A stretch of DNA of 64,000 nucleotides from Rutpela maculata (taxonomy: Eukaryota > Arthropoda > Insecta > Coleoptera > Cerambycidae), in assembly GCA_936432065.2 (NCBI GenBank), contig OW386285.2, positions 99,763,869 through 99,827,868 on the forward strand. Direction: 5' to 3'. Positions 21,686 to 32,750 of this stretch are shown here, piece after piece. Numbering within the stretch: the first letter of the stretch is position 1; every line of letters begins with the position of its first letter. Below the pieces are notes generated by a model. It was not told where the DNA came from. It ran no database searches and saw nothing but the letters and a program-made list of their open reading frames with translations. Made by a program: the position numbers and the translations under genes.

Positions 21686-22403
21686 ATTATACTCTTCTCA
21701 AATACGATAACGAAGAGTATATTGTATTTGATCGGCACATTTCTAAAACCGTAAATATCGCTCGCAGACAAGAAATTTTCATATCGTTTTGTTAGTGAAC
21801 GAATTCTGAACAACTTTCAAAATGTCCGTCTGTCCGTCCGTCCGTCCGTCACGTTCCTTGTAAGCACGATAACTCAAGAAAGAAAAATCCGATTGTATTG
21901 AAATTTGGACAGTACGTTAGTGTTAGCTAGAGGAAGAACCCTATTGTTTTTGAACAAAATCGATCGGTAAATTATTATTTTTTGATTTTTATGTTTTTGT
22001 AATTGAATAGAAATCTGGTGGAGTGATATTCCATTTTAATATCTAAATATTTATACATTTTATAATGTAATATACATTTCATAATGTAATATACAACAGT
22101 GAAAGTATGATTTTAGCTCGTGTCTTATAATGTATAAATTTACATTTTTTTACGTGTAAGGTGGTGGTGTAGTTCTTACGCTTTTGACTCGGAATCTAAG
22201 GGCCCCGGGTTCGAAACCCAAATGGGGTTTGGTATGTTTTTTTTTTATTTTTACTTTATTTTACACTGAGTCTTTTACCAACTAAGTTCGTACTATAAAA
22301 TTAAAAATGTCTAAAACTAACATTATTTACAAAAAACTGCGAAGAGTATCCTATAGAATGTGTAACAATTATATAAAAAGTTCAGTGAACAGGCGAAGAG
22401 TAC
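21686..22403 (+). mobile_element. Repeat S copy 2 with a different tRNA-like cargo
   Basis: Starts ATTATACTCTTCTC and ends GGCGAAGAGTACG, the same inverted ends as S copy 1. It shares the left third (GATCGGCACATTTCTAAAAC, the GTCCGTCC run, GCACGATAACTCAAGAAAGA, TTAGCTAGAGGAAGAACCCT) and the right end (AACTAACATTATTTACAAAA, GCGAAGAGTATCCTATAGAA). The middle is unlike copy 1 and carries its own tRNA-like sequence. It lies 414 bp upstream of the IQ exon. Confidence 0.8.
22154..22232 (+). other. tRNA-like sequence in S copy 2
   Basis: A-box-like TGGTGTAGTTCTTACGC, then a plausible anticodon arm (TTTGA, loop CTCGGAA that would read CGG, TCTAA), then a perfect T arm GGGTTCGAAACCC, then a T10 run as Pol III stop. 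The acceptor stem is poor, so probably a tRNA-derived sequence rather than a functional gene. A tRNAscan-type covariance score would settle it. Confidence 0.6.
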
Positions 22404-22816
22404 GTTTTTAGCTTGTTATTTTATATTTTTTAAATTATCCAAAAAATGCAATTTTTAGTGGTTTTATTTTTTTATAAATTCAGAAATTATCAAAAGCTTT
22501 TTCGTAGATCTAGTTTTCTTTGAAATTTTATTGCGAACAATTTGGTACCTTTATTTTTGTGATGCGATTACTAGAATAGGAGATAATAAGGAAAATAGCA
22601 GAAAATTTCATTGTTGAAACATAAATTGTTTAAATTTTACAAGAAGTGATGGACCGATTTAATCCAAAACTTACATAGCACTTGTTATTATACCTAAAAC
22701 AAATCAGAACAAGAAAATTGTAGCAAACAATTTCCTATAAATACAATGACTGATTTATAATTACTACTGTATTTTTTCTGATATCTCCACTACATTAGTT
22801 TATTTTTTTTTCTCAG

Positions 22817-23125
22817 AAACAAACGATACAAAATCCGTCTCAGCCAAAACGATAACATTGCGGTCTAACGGCACAGCCAAATCAGTAGAAGAGACAGAAG
22901 GCGCCAAGGATAAAGGCAAGGAAGTAAAAGAAACAGCGGATCAGCAATCCACGGACCCCAAGGAAGTCCCAGAGGACGAGGAGCAGGCAGCCACTAAAAT
23001 TCAAGCGGCGTTCCGAGGACACAAAACAAGAAAAAGTATGAAACAACCAGCCAACAAAGTTTCCCAGGCCGAACCAGAACCTACCCAGCAACAACTCGAG
23101 GAAGAGTTCAGGCTCGACGACCCAG
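22817..23125 (+). CDS. igl: Internal exon with IQ motif (igloo/neuromodulin-like)
   Basis: The only host coding exon I can support. A polypyrimidine tract and TCTCAG precede 22817 and CAG|GTGAG ends the exon at 23125. It is 309 bp (103 codons) and both introns are phase 1, so it can be skipped without a frameshift. The product segment is acidic and Lys-rich (KDKGKEVKETADQQSTDPKE), followed by the IQ motif AATKIQAAFRGHKTRK, which binds calmodulin in the apo form in neuromodulin, neurogranin and Drosophila Igloo. It ends QQQLEEEFRLDDP, a spacer of the sort that leads into a further IQ unit in Igloo. The role would be calmodulin storage or buffering, chiefly in neurons. GC content is visibly higher than the surroundings. 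Neighbouring exons are not in this window. Other IQ proteins remain possible. Confidence 0.65.
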
Positions 23126-23527
23126 GTGAGTTTATATTTGCAATAAGTATTTTTACAGGGGTGAAGTTGAATATTTATTAGTATTTATGAATTTTTACAC
23201 CAACATGGATCAATAAATAATTAACATAGAGAATAAGCCGCTAAATACTACTTTACATCACTTTACTACTTACAAGCAAATAAATAGTATAAGAAGTATC
23301 AAGAATAGTAAAGTTTATTCAACAAACTTTACGTAGATTAGGTTATATTTCAATTTTGCTTTAACAGGTATAAATTGTATTTAATGAAATTATTACGAAA
23401 CCAATGAAAGTTGCAGTGAGGCGGTGCCGATTGTGAATACCCATTTCAACAATAAAAATAAAAAATAAATTGACTGTATATTTAATCTCAGATCTCAGTA
23501 GCACCCTTTAAAAATGAATTGTACCGT
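23126..23527. other. Intron sequence downstream of the IQ exon
   Basis: Begins with the GTGAGT donor. No further exon is visible. Confidence 0.4.
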
Positions 23528-24336
23528 GCCCGGGCGCATATACGTAATCTGCAGACGCATAAGGCATAGCTGGCCGCTTCGGGTTTTTAAGTATAATAGG
23601 ACCAATGAAAACGAGAGTAAAGTGCAGACGTAGTTATCCTAGTACATCTGCAGTTTACTACATTTGCAGGCGATGGGCTGTGTGTTTATTTTATTTTGCA
23701 ACAGTTTTAAACACCTCTAGATTTTTTAGTTTTAGAGATAAAAATATGAATTAAAATATTATTCTTATAAAATTTCATGTGTTTGTTATATTGACATAAT
23801 TGGAAGAAAATAAGCTATAAAACTATCAGCTAATTGCAGACACTTGAGGCTTTTCTGTGCACATTCTGCGCACTAGCTACTGCCGAATGGACTATAGAGT
23901 ATCTTATGTGTTCTCGATGCTTTGCTTTTACAAACGCTTTAGTTCTTTAGTTACTATTTATTGCTGTATGCTTTATAAATCAATATAATTTGTTATAAAC
24001 TATTATTAATATAAATGGTAGAAACAAACAAAAAAGTTGAAATACTTGAATTAGCAAAAAATGTAATTGACCATATTCTTGCATTTGTCTATACTACAAC
24101 CACATAAAGATACACGAGTAATATTATTTTTTTACAATGGCATGCTTTGGTTTTGCAAGTCGTTAAATATCTGCACTGTGATATAATATATAAGATCATT
24201 AGGTACTAAATTTTTTAACTAAATCTTTACCAATAAGCAGTGGGACATATAAGCCGGTGACGATTATGTCCGAATATTACCGAATCATTTTGGCTATGCC
24301 TTATGCGTCTGTAGATTACGTTTATGCTGCCCGGGC
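23528..24336. mobile_element. TIR element ending GCCCGGGC
   Basis: The ends mirror each other over about 45 bp: GCCCGGGCGCATATACGTAA at 23528 against the complement of GTAGATTACGTTTATGCTGC at 24311-24330 and its GCCCGGGC end, with AGACGCATAAGGCATAGC inside on both sides. 809 bp, no ORF of note, no clear target duplication, so the superfamily is open. Confidence 0.75.
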
Positions 24337-24743
24337 AGATTATTTAGAATTTTTGCTTCGTTTTCTACTTACCCAACGAAACTGAGTATTTTGGAAGTAT
24401 TTCCTACACTAAAGAATAACTTTTTGTTGCAAGTTCTAATATCAATTTTAATGATATTCTCAAATAAGGGATATTTTTAATGCTTTAATGTGCAAGATTC
24501 TTCGCCAAATCGGGTGGCGGATTCGTCTTCAGCACCTCAAAATTAGTAAAAAAAAAAGATGGTTTCCACACTTTACCGCGGATGGGCCAAAAAAGCCCTT
24601 TTTTAAACATTGTTCTTTGTTATTAATATTATTGTCAGTGCCGGGGCTGGGGTTCGAATCCAGTACACGATGTACAGTACGACCAGCATATTCGCCACAC
24701 AATACACTTCTTGTAAGAATTATTCACGGTAACACCACTGACT
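24337..24743. other. No gene recognised
   Basis: Contains GGGGTTCGAATCC at 24650-24662, a perfect tRNA B-box match, but no A box at the right distance, so I do not call a tRNA-like element. Confidence 0.3.
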
Positions 24744-24914
24744 CCACAGACTACGGGTGTAACAGGATCATCTTTTCTCCTTGAGTTTTGAAGATAATTG
24801 ATTGAAATTTGGGATAATAAGCGGCACTTTTTGACATGCAAGTGATTTTTTTTACTTCCGGTTTCACCGGAAGTGACACTAACTTTCGATTTTTTAATGG
24901 AACACCCTGTAAGT
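24744..24914 (+). repeat. Repeat T copy 1
   Basis: Shared with 42066-42242 (inverted): GATCATCTTTTCTCC, ATTGAAATTTGGGATA, the palindrome ACTTCCGGTTTCACCGGAAG, and GACACTAACTTTCGATTTTT. Closes with GGAACACCCTGTAAG. Confidence 0.7.
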
Positions 24915-25620
24915 ATATTATTGCTGTTTTGAATTTATAATGTTTCCTCGTACACTTGGAAATATTTTCAATAACTCTTTAGTGGTAGAGTTCTTGGCTA
25001 TGAGTTTTACTATGAAATTAAATGGGATAAGCCCAAACTGACATTATCACTTACAAATTAATTCATAGTATAAGGCAAGTATATTCCGAGTACGACTCAA
25101 AACTAATTTGTCTGGTGACTTAAAGTGTTCGAACCCACAAAGGTAATACTCTATAACCAAAACAAATTAGGCTCGGCTAGCCAGATTTTTTAGGAGGCCA
25201 AGGGCCATGGGTAAGCGTAAACGACAATAACGCTAAGGCGGCCAAGAGTAAATTAGTCGTAAGTTTCTCAAAAAATTTGAAAAAAAATCAAAAAAATTTT
25301 TATCAAAAAATGAATATTTTTTTTTTTTTGTAAAAATTTTGAGTTTTTAGTTTGCAAAAGTTCAAGCTTTGGGCGCCAGACCTTGTAGAAAGGTCAGAAA
25401 GAAAGGTACCATACAGCACACACACCAGAGAAACCAGAATATAAAATAACAATAATTTAATAGTGAATTTAAAATTTGGTTAGGTTAGTAACGACAGTAT
25501 GATTGATTTTGAAATCAATTAAATCTATAACATACACGATAAAGCTAAAAAGTTAGTACCACTTATCATTAAACTCATTAACAATCGTTATCTTAGTGCT
25601 AAGGCTTTCGCGGAGCTGGT
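24915..25620. other. No gene recognised
   Basis: AT-rich. The last part (25569-25612, CATTAACAATCG...TAGTGCTAA) is repeated directly after the palindrome at 25936-25972, so it flanks the palindrome on both sides. Confidence 0.4.
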
Positions 25621-25938
25621 GATCTGGCTGCTGGTTTCCGGGTCTTCTTCCGCGTAGACTTGGTTGAGTGCTTGACGTTTCGACCATCTTGTCGTGGTCT
25701 TCTTCTGAAGCGAAGTGAGCTCTGCTGGACTGAGCTCCTCTATTTATACAGGTTATCAGGAGGCGTGTTCCGCATGAGCAATGATCCGCAACACGCCTCC
25801 TGATAACCTGTATAAATAGAGGAGCTCAGTCCAGCAGAGCTCACTTCGCTTCAGAAGAAGACCACGACAAGATGGTCGAAACGTCAAGCACTCAACCAAG
25901 TCTACGCGGAAGAAGACCCGGAAACCAGCAGCCAGATC
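25621..25938. repeat. Perfect 149-bp palindrome with 20-bp spacer
   Basis: Left arm 25621-25769 and right arm 25790-25938 are exact reverse complements by my base-by-base reading. Each arm carries GGTCGAAACGTC following GACCACGACAAGATG (right arm 25851-25885; left arm 25674-25708 in mirror). This resembles a hammerhead ribozyme stem II and core (GAAAC then GTC), but the CTGATGA box is CAGAAGAA, so the core is broken. TATTTATACAGG/TATAAATAGAGG motifs lie near the centre. Similar motifs are known from Penelope-like elements and retrozymes; two head-to-head end fragments is one explanation. RNA from either strand would fold into a long hairpin. Confidence 0.85.
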
Positions 25939-28900
25939 ATTAACAATCGATAACTCTAGCGCTAAACAATTTTCTACACAAGGGAGACCATAAAGAATTT
26001 CCCAATTTTAACTGGACTATAATAAACAAACCCCAGTAAAGTTAAGCCGGGCAACAAAAATAATTCAAAAGAATATCCAACTAAATCACGCGATTCGAAA
26101 CTTATAATTTCAGTTGTTCGAGCGTTGTGCGACAGAAAGGACAGGATTTAAATTACAGTCGTAAAAAAACTTTTGGCTAGTCCCTAAAAAAATATCACTT
26201 AGAACTGTCGCTAGGTATGACATGAGATAATAACTTGAAGGCTGAAATCTTAAATGCAGATATCGAATATTTATAGCAAAACAAAATAGTCGAGGTAAAA
26301 TAAAACAATTTCTCGACAGGATAGACCAACGGAATCTAACTTCCTACCGATATATTTTGCTAGAAATACTGAAAACACTGTAAATTTTGACGGCTAAATT
26401 TTAATTTAATTAGAAAATTTAACGCTGAATTACTAGTAACCCTACCTTGCGGTTAACTTTACTAGAGCACGGAGTTTACACTGCAAAATGTACAGTACAG
26501 AGTAAAAAAAACACTACTATGAAAGTAACAACCCAGTAGCTATATATAATTTCAAATTGTTTAACACTAAGCACAATATACTCTACAGTATAATCCCAAC
26601 ACTCAGAAAAATTCTGTTACTAAAATATCATATCACTAACCTAAGACATCAAACCATAAATATAGCATTAACTATAACATTTAAAAAATTTCAAAATTTC
26701 TCGTAGTAACCTTATATCTAAAATTCACTTATTAAAATTTAACAAAAATTTGGGACACACCGTACCCGAGTATATACACGATAAAGCTATAAGCACAGAC
26801 AATTTATGTTGAGCAATAGGGCTCACACAGAGACAATTATATTGCCAAATGAACGTTCAAGTACAGCTGCACTTCAACATGTGACCACAAGGTCAATGAT
26901 AAGGTACAAAATGCAAAATTGGAGTTAACCAAACGATATGCAAAGTTGTCGGAGGTAGTAGCTGAGAGCTAATCTCCACACGTGGCCTTATGGCAGTACC
27001 ATACCTAAAACCATTAAAACATAAAAAAATCAGTGAAAAATTCGCTAATAATACTGTTACCTCGGCTTATGGCCTTAAATCCGTACTTAACGAAAGATAT
27101 AAACAGTAAAATGTACGAAATTAATCGCTAAACGCTTTCTAGTTTGAATATAAGAATATATAGCACAATTTTGCTGACTTAATAAAATAATTCCTGCAGA
27201 GCAGTAGTTGCTATGAGAATCTAAGTAGTTGGTTAGAGGGGTAAAGGTAGTAAAATAAATACACTTATCTTGAAATTAAGACTTGCAGTTGTCCTAAACC
27301 AGGAGGTACTCCAAGATAAACGGCACGTGATGATTATTCAATATTGAACCGCAACAAGTTGGATCAACAGTGAAGTTGGCACTTTCGCAAAGTTAGGTTA
27401 TAGGCGTCTGAATTTAAGATGCCAGCGCCAAAGTGGAGAACTCGTGAACTAATTATAGGCTTTTTGTTCGTTTATGTGGCTAATACTTATATTGATTTTT
27501 TTCTGTTTATTGTTATTTTTGGCGTTAAAAGTAATAACATTAATAACATATGACCTAAAGGTTTGCAAGATTTTGTTGTAAGTGATTTGCAAGATGTTAA
27601 TGGCATTATTCAGCAAAATTCATATTTTTTTAGGTTATCTAGTTTTTCCCTTGAGAAGTACAGTTTCTTCGACATAAACGGTGTCTGGCTAGTTAAATAT
27701 TAATAAACTTAAATATTTCTTTAAATTTATGTACAGTTGTCATTTAAATCACTTTTTTTTCAGGAAACATGAGTGGCATTTAGGTTAACCATATTGCAAT
27801 GTATGGAACATTTGTGAAGCATTAAACATGTAAAAATTCTGTGTGTGTGTGAAGGGGAATATGTTTTAAATGCAGGACATATTATTTTGTGTGGTACAAC
27901 CCCTATTCAACACAAAACTTAACAAATGTGTATGCTCTATGTTTACAAACAAGTGTCTCAGAATCAAATACCCATGAAATTAGTGGTACATTGAATATAA
28001 CTGAAAAGATATTTATTAATTCTTTAAGTAAAATAAATGAAACAGTATTTTGTAAAATATGAAATAGAAACATTCAGCGGTAAAACATAATAGTGCATGG
28101 TGCAATAGTATATATTACTTTTAAATATACTGGAATTACATATATTTACTTATTTCAAAAATTTTACTTACAATGTGTGATTGTCTAGGACATTATTATT
28201 GCTACTCGGGCCATGGTTATTTGCACCAGCCTTTTCCCTCTCAATGCCTGGTTAAAGGTGTCTACATCAAAGAGGGTATGCTTTGAACATTGCCGTGCCA
28301 ACTCAACTTTCACAAGTTGTCAGTGCAATCTACAAAGGATACCGACTAGGTTGGCTCCAGCAAATTGTAGCCTCTTTAAACGCTATCATATTTTTAATTA
28401 CTTAGCATCTCAGTTTATTACTTACTTATTGTTGATATCATCGTACACTAAAGAGACAATGACAGAAAAGCCCATAATTAGTTTGACTATAGATCACCAG
28501 GTGGCGTACTCCTTATTTTCAGACGCCTATAGCTTCTCGTCTGGGCTGCCGACAATATGACATAAACAAAATCCCCGCAGCTAACCACGTGACCTCGTTA
28601 CCATGCTTCCATCACTGCACCAACGTTACCCAAAATGGCTTCCCAAATTAAACTCCAAAACTTTATCTTCCTACCGGAAATTCAGTTGCATCAAAACGGT
28701 CGATAAGGTTTGTCAAAATTAATTTCCAGGGTCTTGAATAACAGAAGGATAGGCCGTAGCTGTACAATAACACTTCAACTTCAAAATTTGACGACGATTC
28801 TTTTACGGTTACAATTTACATTCTGTACATAATGGATATTATGTATTTACTGCATACTATGTATATTGTCTATTAATTGTATTCATGAAAAGAAGATATT

Positions 28901-28993
28901 CATTGCAATAAGATTAAATGTGGTTGTATTGATTAAATGCTTGTATTAAATGAATTTCTGTAATGTTGAATTTCTATAATCTTGAATTGTCGT
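25939..28993. other. Three kilobases with no recognised gene
   Basis: Starts with a direct repeat of the palindrome's left flank (25936-25972). The rest is AT-rich without repeats I can match elsewhere. An ORF at 28213-28560 (115 codons, + strand) has no recognisable domain and no support. Confidence 0.3.
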
Positions 28994-30497
28994 AATAGTC
29001 CAGTCAATAAAAGAGTTGTAGAGAACATTTTGGAGGGGAGAATTTTTCTCTTCAGGAATGTGTTGGGGGTAGTCAGGAGGTAAACATACTAAAACTCCCC
29101 GCCCCTAGCCCCGCCGCTTCAGTAGGAGAGGGGGGTGGAAAGGTTCCTTTTTTCGATTCTTCGCTTATAACTCGGAAACGATGCGTCGTACGAAAAAAGG
29201 TAATCTATGCAAAATTAAATATAATTAAATTTCCCACAAGAATGTTGATATTCATTTTCTTCCTATGTGTTATATTTCACGAGATATTCGCCAGCGAAAA
29301 TCGATAATTAATAAAAAAAAATCAATTGTGTACCTTGAATATTTCTATCAAAGCGGTTTACCGTGGTCTGCTAATAAATCACAGTCGCAAAACAATCTTT
29401 ATTTTACAACACTTGACGTATTTACTAACGTATTATTTTGTCGAAGTCTAGACATTTCCTTAAATATACAGTGTGACTCACTTAAAATTAAGATACCCTT
29501 ATAACTTTTTCATTTTGTTTCCGATTTAAATCAAATTTTACTCAAGTATAGAACAAATTAGGATCTACTTATGACCATAAAATCATTCACCTGCTATAAA
29601 GGCAAAGCTACCTGCGGTACCAAAATATGAGGAAAAAGATTAAAAATCATATTGATTTTTAATCTTACGAACGATGAATTTTACCTAGCCACCACAAATT
29701 GCGGAAACTGAGGACCCCCTTTGCCAGATGAGTTTATGTATGAGATATCCCCCATCAATAATCAAATCAAATTTTGGTGTATGTACGTTTGTGGCGCCGA
29801 TTGGATGCATTTTTTAGAATTTCTAACATTGAAAATGTTTTATTTTTTTCAGCATATTTTGGTACCGCAGGTAGCTTTGCCTTTATAGCAGGTGAATGAT
29901 TTTCTGGTCATAAGTAGATCCTAATTTGTTCTATACTTGAGTAAAATTTGATTCAAATTGGAAACAAAATGAGAAAGTTATAAGGGTATCTTCATTTTAA
30001 GTGAGTCATACTGTATATTTAAGGAAATGTCTAGACTTCGACAAAATATTACGTTAGTAAATACGTCGAGTGTTGTAAAATAAATATTGTTTTGTGACTG
30101 TGATTTATTAGCACACCACGGTAAACCGCTTTGATAGAAATATTCAAGGTACACAATTGATTTTTTTTTATTAATTATCGATTTTCGCTGGCGAATATCT
30201 CGTAAAATATAACACATAGGAAGAAAATGAATATAAACATTCTTGTGGGAAATTTAATTACGTTTAATTTTGCACAGATTACCTTTTCCCATAAGACGCA
30301 TCGTTTCCGAGTTATAAGCGAAGAATCGAAGAAGGGAACCTTTCCACCCCCCTCCACCCTGAAGCGGCGGGGCTAGGGGCGGGGACTTTTAGTATGTTTA
30401 CCTCCTGAATACCCCCAACACATCCCTGAAGAGAACAATTCTCCCCTCCAAAATGTTCTCTACAGTCCCCTTTTGGGCATTCATTGATTGGACTATA
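28994..30497. mobile_element. Foldback element of 1.5 kb
   Basis: Arms of about 630 bp (28994-29640 and 29862-30497) mirror each other throughout: TAGAGAACATTTTGGAGGGG on the left against CCCCTCCAAAATGTTCTCTA on the right, CCCGCCCCTAGCCCCGCCGC on the left against the complement near 30368, TCAAGTATAGAACAAATTAG on the left near 29538 and its complement near 29915, and GCTACCTGCGGTACCAAAAT at 29608 with its complement near 29862. The spacer is about 220 bp. Identity looks about 90%. The matching ORFs at 29265-29504 (+) and 29978-30217 (-) are the same sequence read from each arm and are not genes. The GC-rich CCCGCCCC blocks may be recent or functionally distinct ends. Confidence 0.85.
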
Positions 30498-30819
30498 ATG
30501 TGAATCAATCTGAATCTAAAATAGAAACACCGGCAGTTAATATTTATCTCATAGGATAATTTAGCAACAAAATAACTTACGGCTTGGTCCAATTAAGGCG
30601 ATTGAAACAATCATTTCGACAAGTTGGGCGGTACACGTCTTATATCGTCAACGTTCAAACTAGAAAAGAACGGAACTCCCTTCCTTGTCGCGTTTATCGA
30701 TTCATGTATGGAATTATTACCCTTTCACGCCCTCTACTAAACGGAAGCCGTACTAACGCTTTTATTTCTTTGGATCCCGGTAAATAAATACCCCAAAATA
30801 TTGGTATTAGACTGTAATG
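30498..30819. other. No gene recognised
   Basis: No feature beyond a short open frame at 30584-30787 without motifs. Confidence 0.3.
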
Positions 30820-30915
30820 ACACTAGGTGGCGTTACAAATTCTGCACAATTTTCTGAATCCAACGATACCAAATAAATGACATTTCAAACGTCAATATTT
30901 TTTATAATATAATTT
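30820..30915 (+). repeat. Repeat W copy 1
   Basis: GAATCCAACGATACCAAATA and ACATTTCAAACGTCAATATTT recur inverted at 41984-42052, next to the LTR element. Confidence 0.65.
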
Positions 30916-31619
30916 TTAGTTTTCCATTTAAGTGTGCCATGATGGTTCCGATTTATTCTAAATGACCCGTGTAATGCTAGAAAAATCGAAATCCCATAAG
31001 AAATACTAAATTACGTGATTTATGAGCAAATAAAATTCATAAAAATGGTTTTTGGGGCGAAACTCAATTTTTTCAAATAGAACCATATTGGTACCGTGAT
31101 ACCATTTATTAGTACTATCAATACGGAATTTATTCATACGTCGTATTAAAATGTGCGATAAATAGAAACAAAATTACAGCTAAAAGAAAATAAGAAAATA
31201 CAATTTTGTATAAATTTGCGGCATTTCGAACACAATTAACAAGAATTTTAAACAATTTTTAAAGACAATAAAAACACCGGTAAACCAACAAATGTTTGAC
31301 AACTTACTTCTTAACATTTAATTTGAACAAAATTGTATTTTCTTATTTTCTTTTAGCTGTAATTTTGTTTGTATTTATCGCACGTTTAATACGACATATG
31401 AATAAATTCCTTAATAATAGTACTAATAAAGGGTACCACGGTACCAATATGATTCCATTTAAAAAAATTGAGTTTTGCCCCAAAAATCATTTTGATGAAC
31501 TTTATTTGCTCATAAATCACGTAATTTAGTATTTTTGACGAGATATCGATTTTTCTAGCATTACAGCGGTCATTTAGAATAAATCGAAACCGCCATGGCT
31601 CATTTAAATGGAAAACTAA
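30916..31619. mobile_element. Foldback element of 0.7 kb
   Basis: The left arm 30916-31208 and right arm 31328-31619 mirror each other: TTAGTTTTCCATTTAA against TTTAAATGGAAAACTAA, AAATTACGTGATTTATGAGC against GCTCATAAATCACGTAATTT, and TAAAAGAAAATAAGAAAATA against the complement at 31337. The spacer is about 120 bp. The matching ORFs on opposite strands are mirror images and not genes. Confidence 0.8.
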
Positions 31620-32524
31620 CAATGGGCTCATTTAGTGATATGTAATTTGCAATTTATTTTTGCATTTTCTGTAAGTATTTAACTCTTTAAGTATATAGTG
31701 AACAAATTAGGCCGCCAGCGTTAATATTAACTGTAATATTTGATTTTCAATTCGTAACATATTTGAAACGCCCGATAGAGCGCGGATGATGTCACTGCAC
31801 CCGCTTGACTGGCTTTATGAGCAGCGTTGCCAGTATCAGTACATTTGTACTGAAATCAATACTTTTAGAGCGCAATCAGTACGTCAGTGCTGCTTTCACT
31901 GTATCGCTACATTTTTTTTATATGACGTCCTATTTACTTATTTTGCAACTTTGACGACAAATTTTAAAATAATTTATAATGATCCGTGAAATGAAATATG
32001 GCAGAATCAAAAGAACACCATGTTTTTGTTCGCAAGTTAGTTCCGAATTGTCCATCACTTTCGAAAATTCTATTTCTCTGTCGCTTGAATAAACTGTTGT
32101 CTTTGCATTTAAAAAATATCTAATGGATGCATGGCAATAGGAACCAGCTTGGGTTATTCGCAAGGAAGTTAAGTATTTACAGTCTATAGGAATTGTAAAA
32201 ATGTTTATGGTGTAGCATTTTAAAGTGCTACAACTCTAATTTCTAGTAATTTAGTATTTAAAATTGATTTAGTGCCGCCTAAAGATTCACTATTTACTCT
32301 CAGGGACCAAGTTACATGTTACAGGTAGGTAACCAACTGGCATCTTGACGGTACGGTGTGTTGCATACTGTAACACTTTTAGTCCGGGAATTTGATGATG
32401 TCATCTTAACGGCGTGTAACTGGATTAGGTTTATTTATTCATTTAATAGGGTTTAGATGGTTTCAGTCTATGAAATTTACTACTCTTATGTTCTTAAAAT
32501 TGAGTATAACACGTTTTTTGGCTC
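31620..32524. other. No gene recognised
   Basis: Right after the foldback, GGGCTCATTTAGTG resembles the GCTAAATGAGCCCATT edge of repeat X. Nothing else identified. Confidence 0.3.
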
Positions 32525-32750
32525 AAAATTCAAATTCAAAAAGTATTTATTTATAGTTTAGTTTACAAATATGTGCCAGAGTCGGATCCCGGTTCAGAGC
32601 CGACCGCACAACCACGCCGCGCAGCGTCGTGGTGAATGTGCAGTCGGATGAAGTGGGTTCGACTCGGGCTTGAACGACAATTAATGGGTGGGTTAGGGCT
32701 CCTGCCTAGGAAAAAAAAGACTTAAACCTAACAATTTGGATATTTATAAC
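32525..32750 (-). mobile_element. Retroelement K3, 3' fragment
   Basis: On the - strand: CCTAGGCAGGAGCCCTAACC, a GC-rich hairpin (CCACGACGCTGCGCGGCGTGG), CGACTCTGGCACATA, then AATAAATACTTTTTGAATTTGAATTT. The same order of CCTA..AGGCAGGAGTT, hairpin, GACTCTGG and AATAAATGCTTGTTG occurs at the 3' end of K2. No target-site duplication found, so 5' truncation is assumed. Confidence 0.6.

Noticed and set aside
22154..22232. Functional tRNA gene
   Set aside because: Good T arm and B box but poor acceptor stem; sits inside a repeat. A covariance score would be needed to overturn this.
23528..24336. CpG-island promoter around GCCCGGGC
   Set aside because: The GC-rich parts are just the two inverted ends of a TIR element.
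24648..24664. tRNA-like element from GGGGTTCGAATCC
   Set aside because: No A box at a suitable distance and the flank is ordinary repeat debris.
28213..28560. 115-codon ORF
   Set aside because: No recognisable domain, no splice or promoter evidence.
29265..30217. Pair of similar ORFs on opposite strands as a duplicated gene
   Set aside because: They are mirror images of the two arms of one foldback element.
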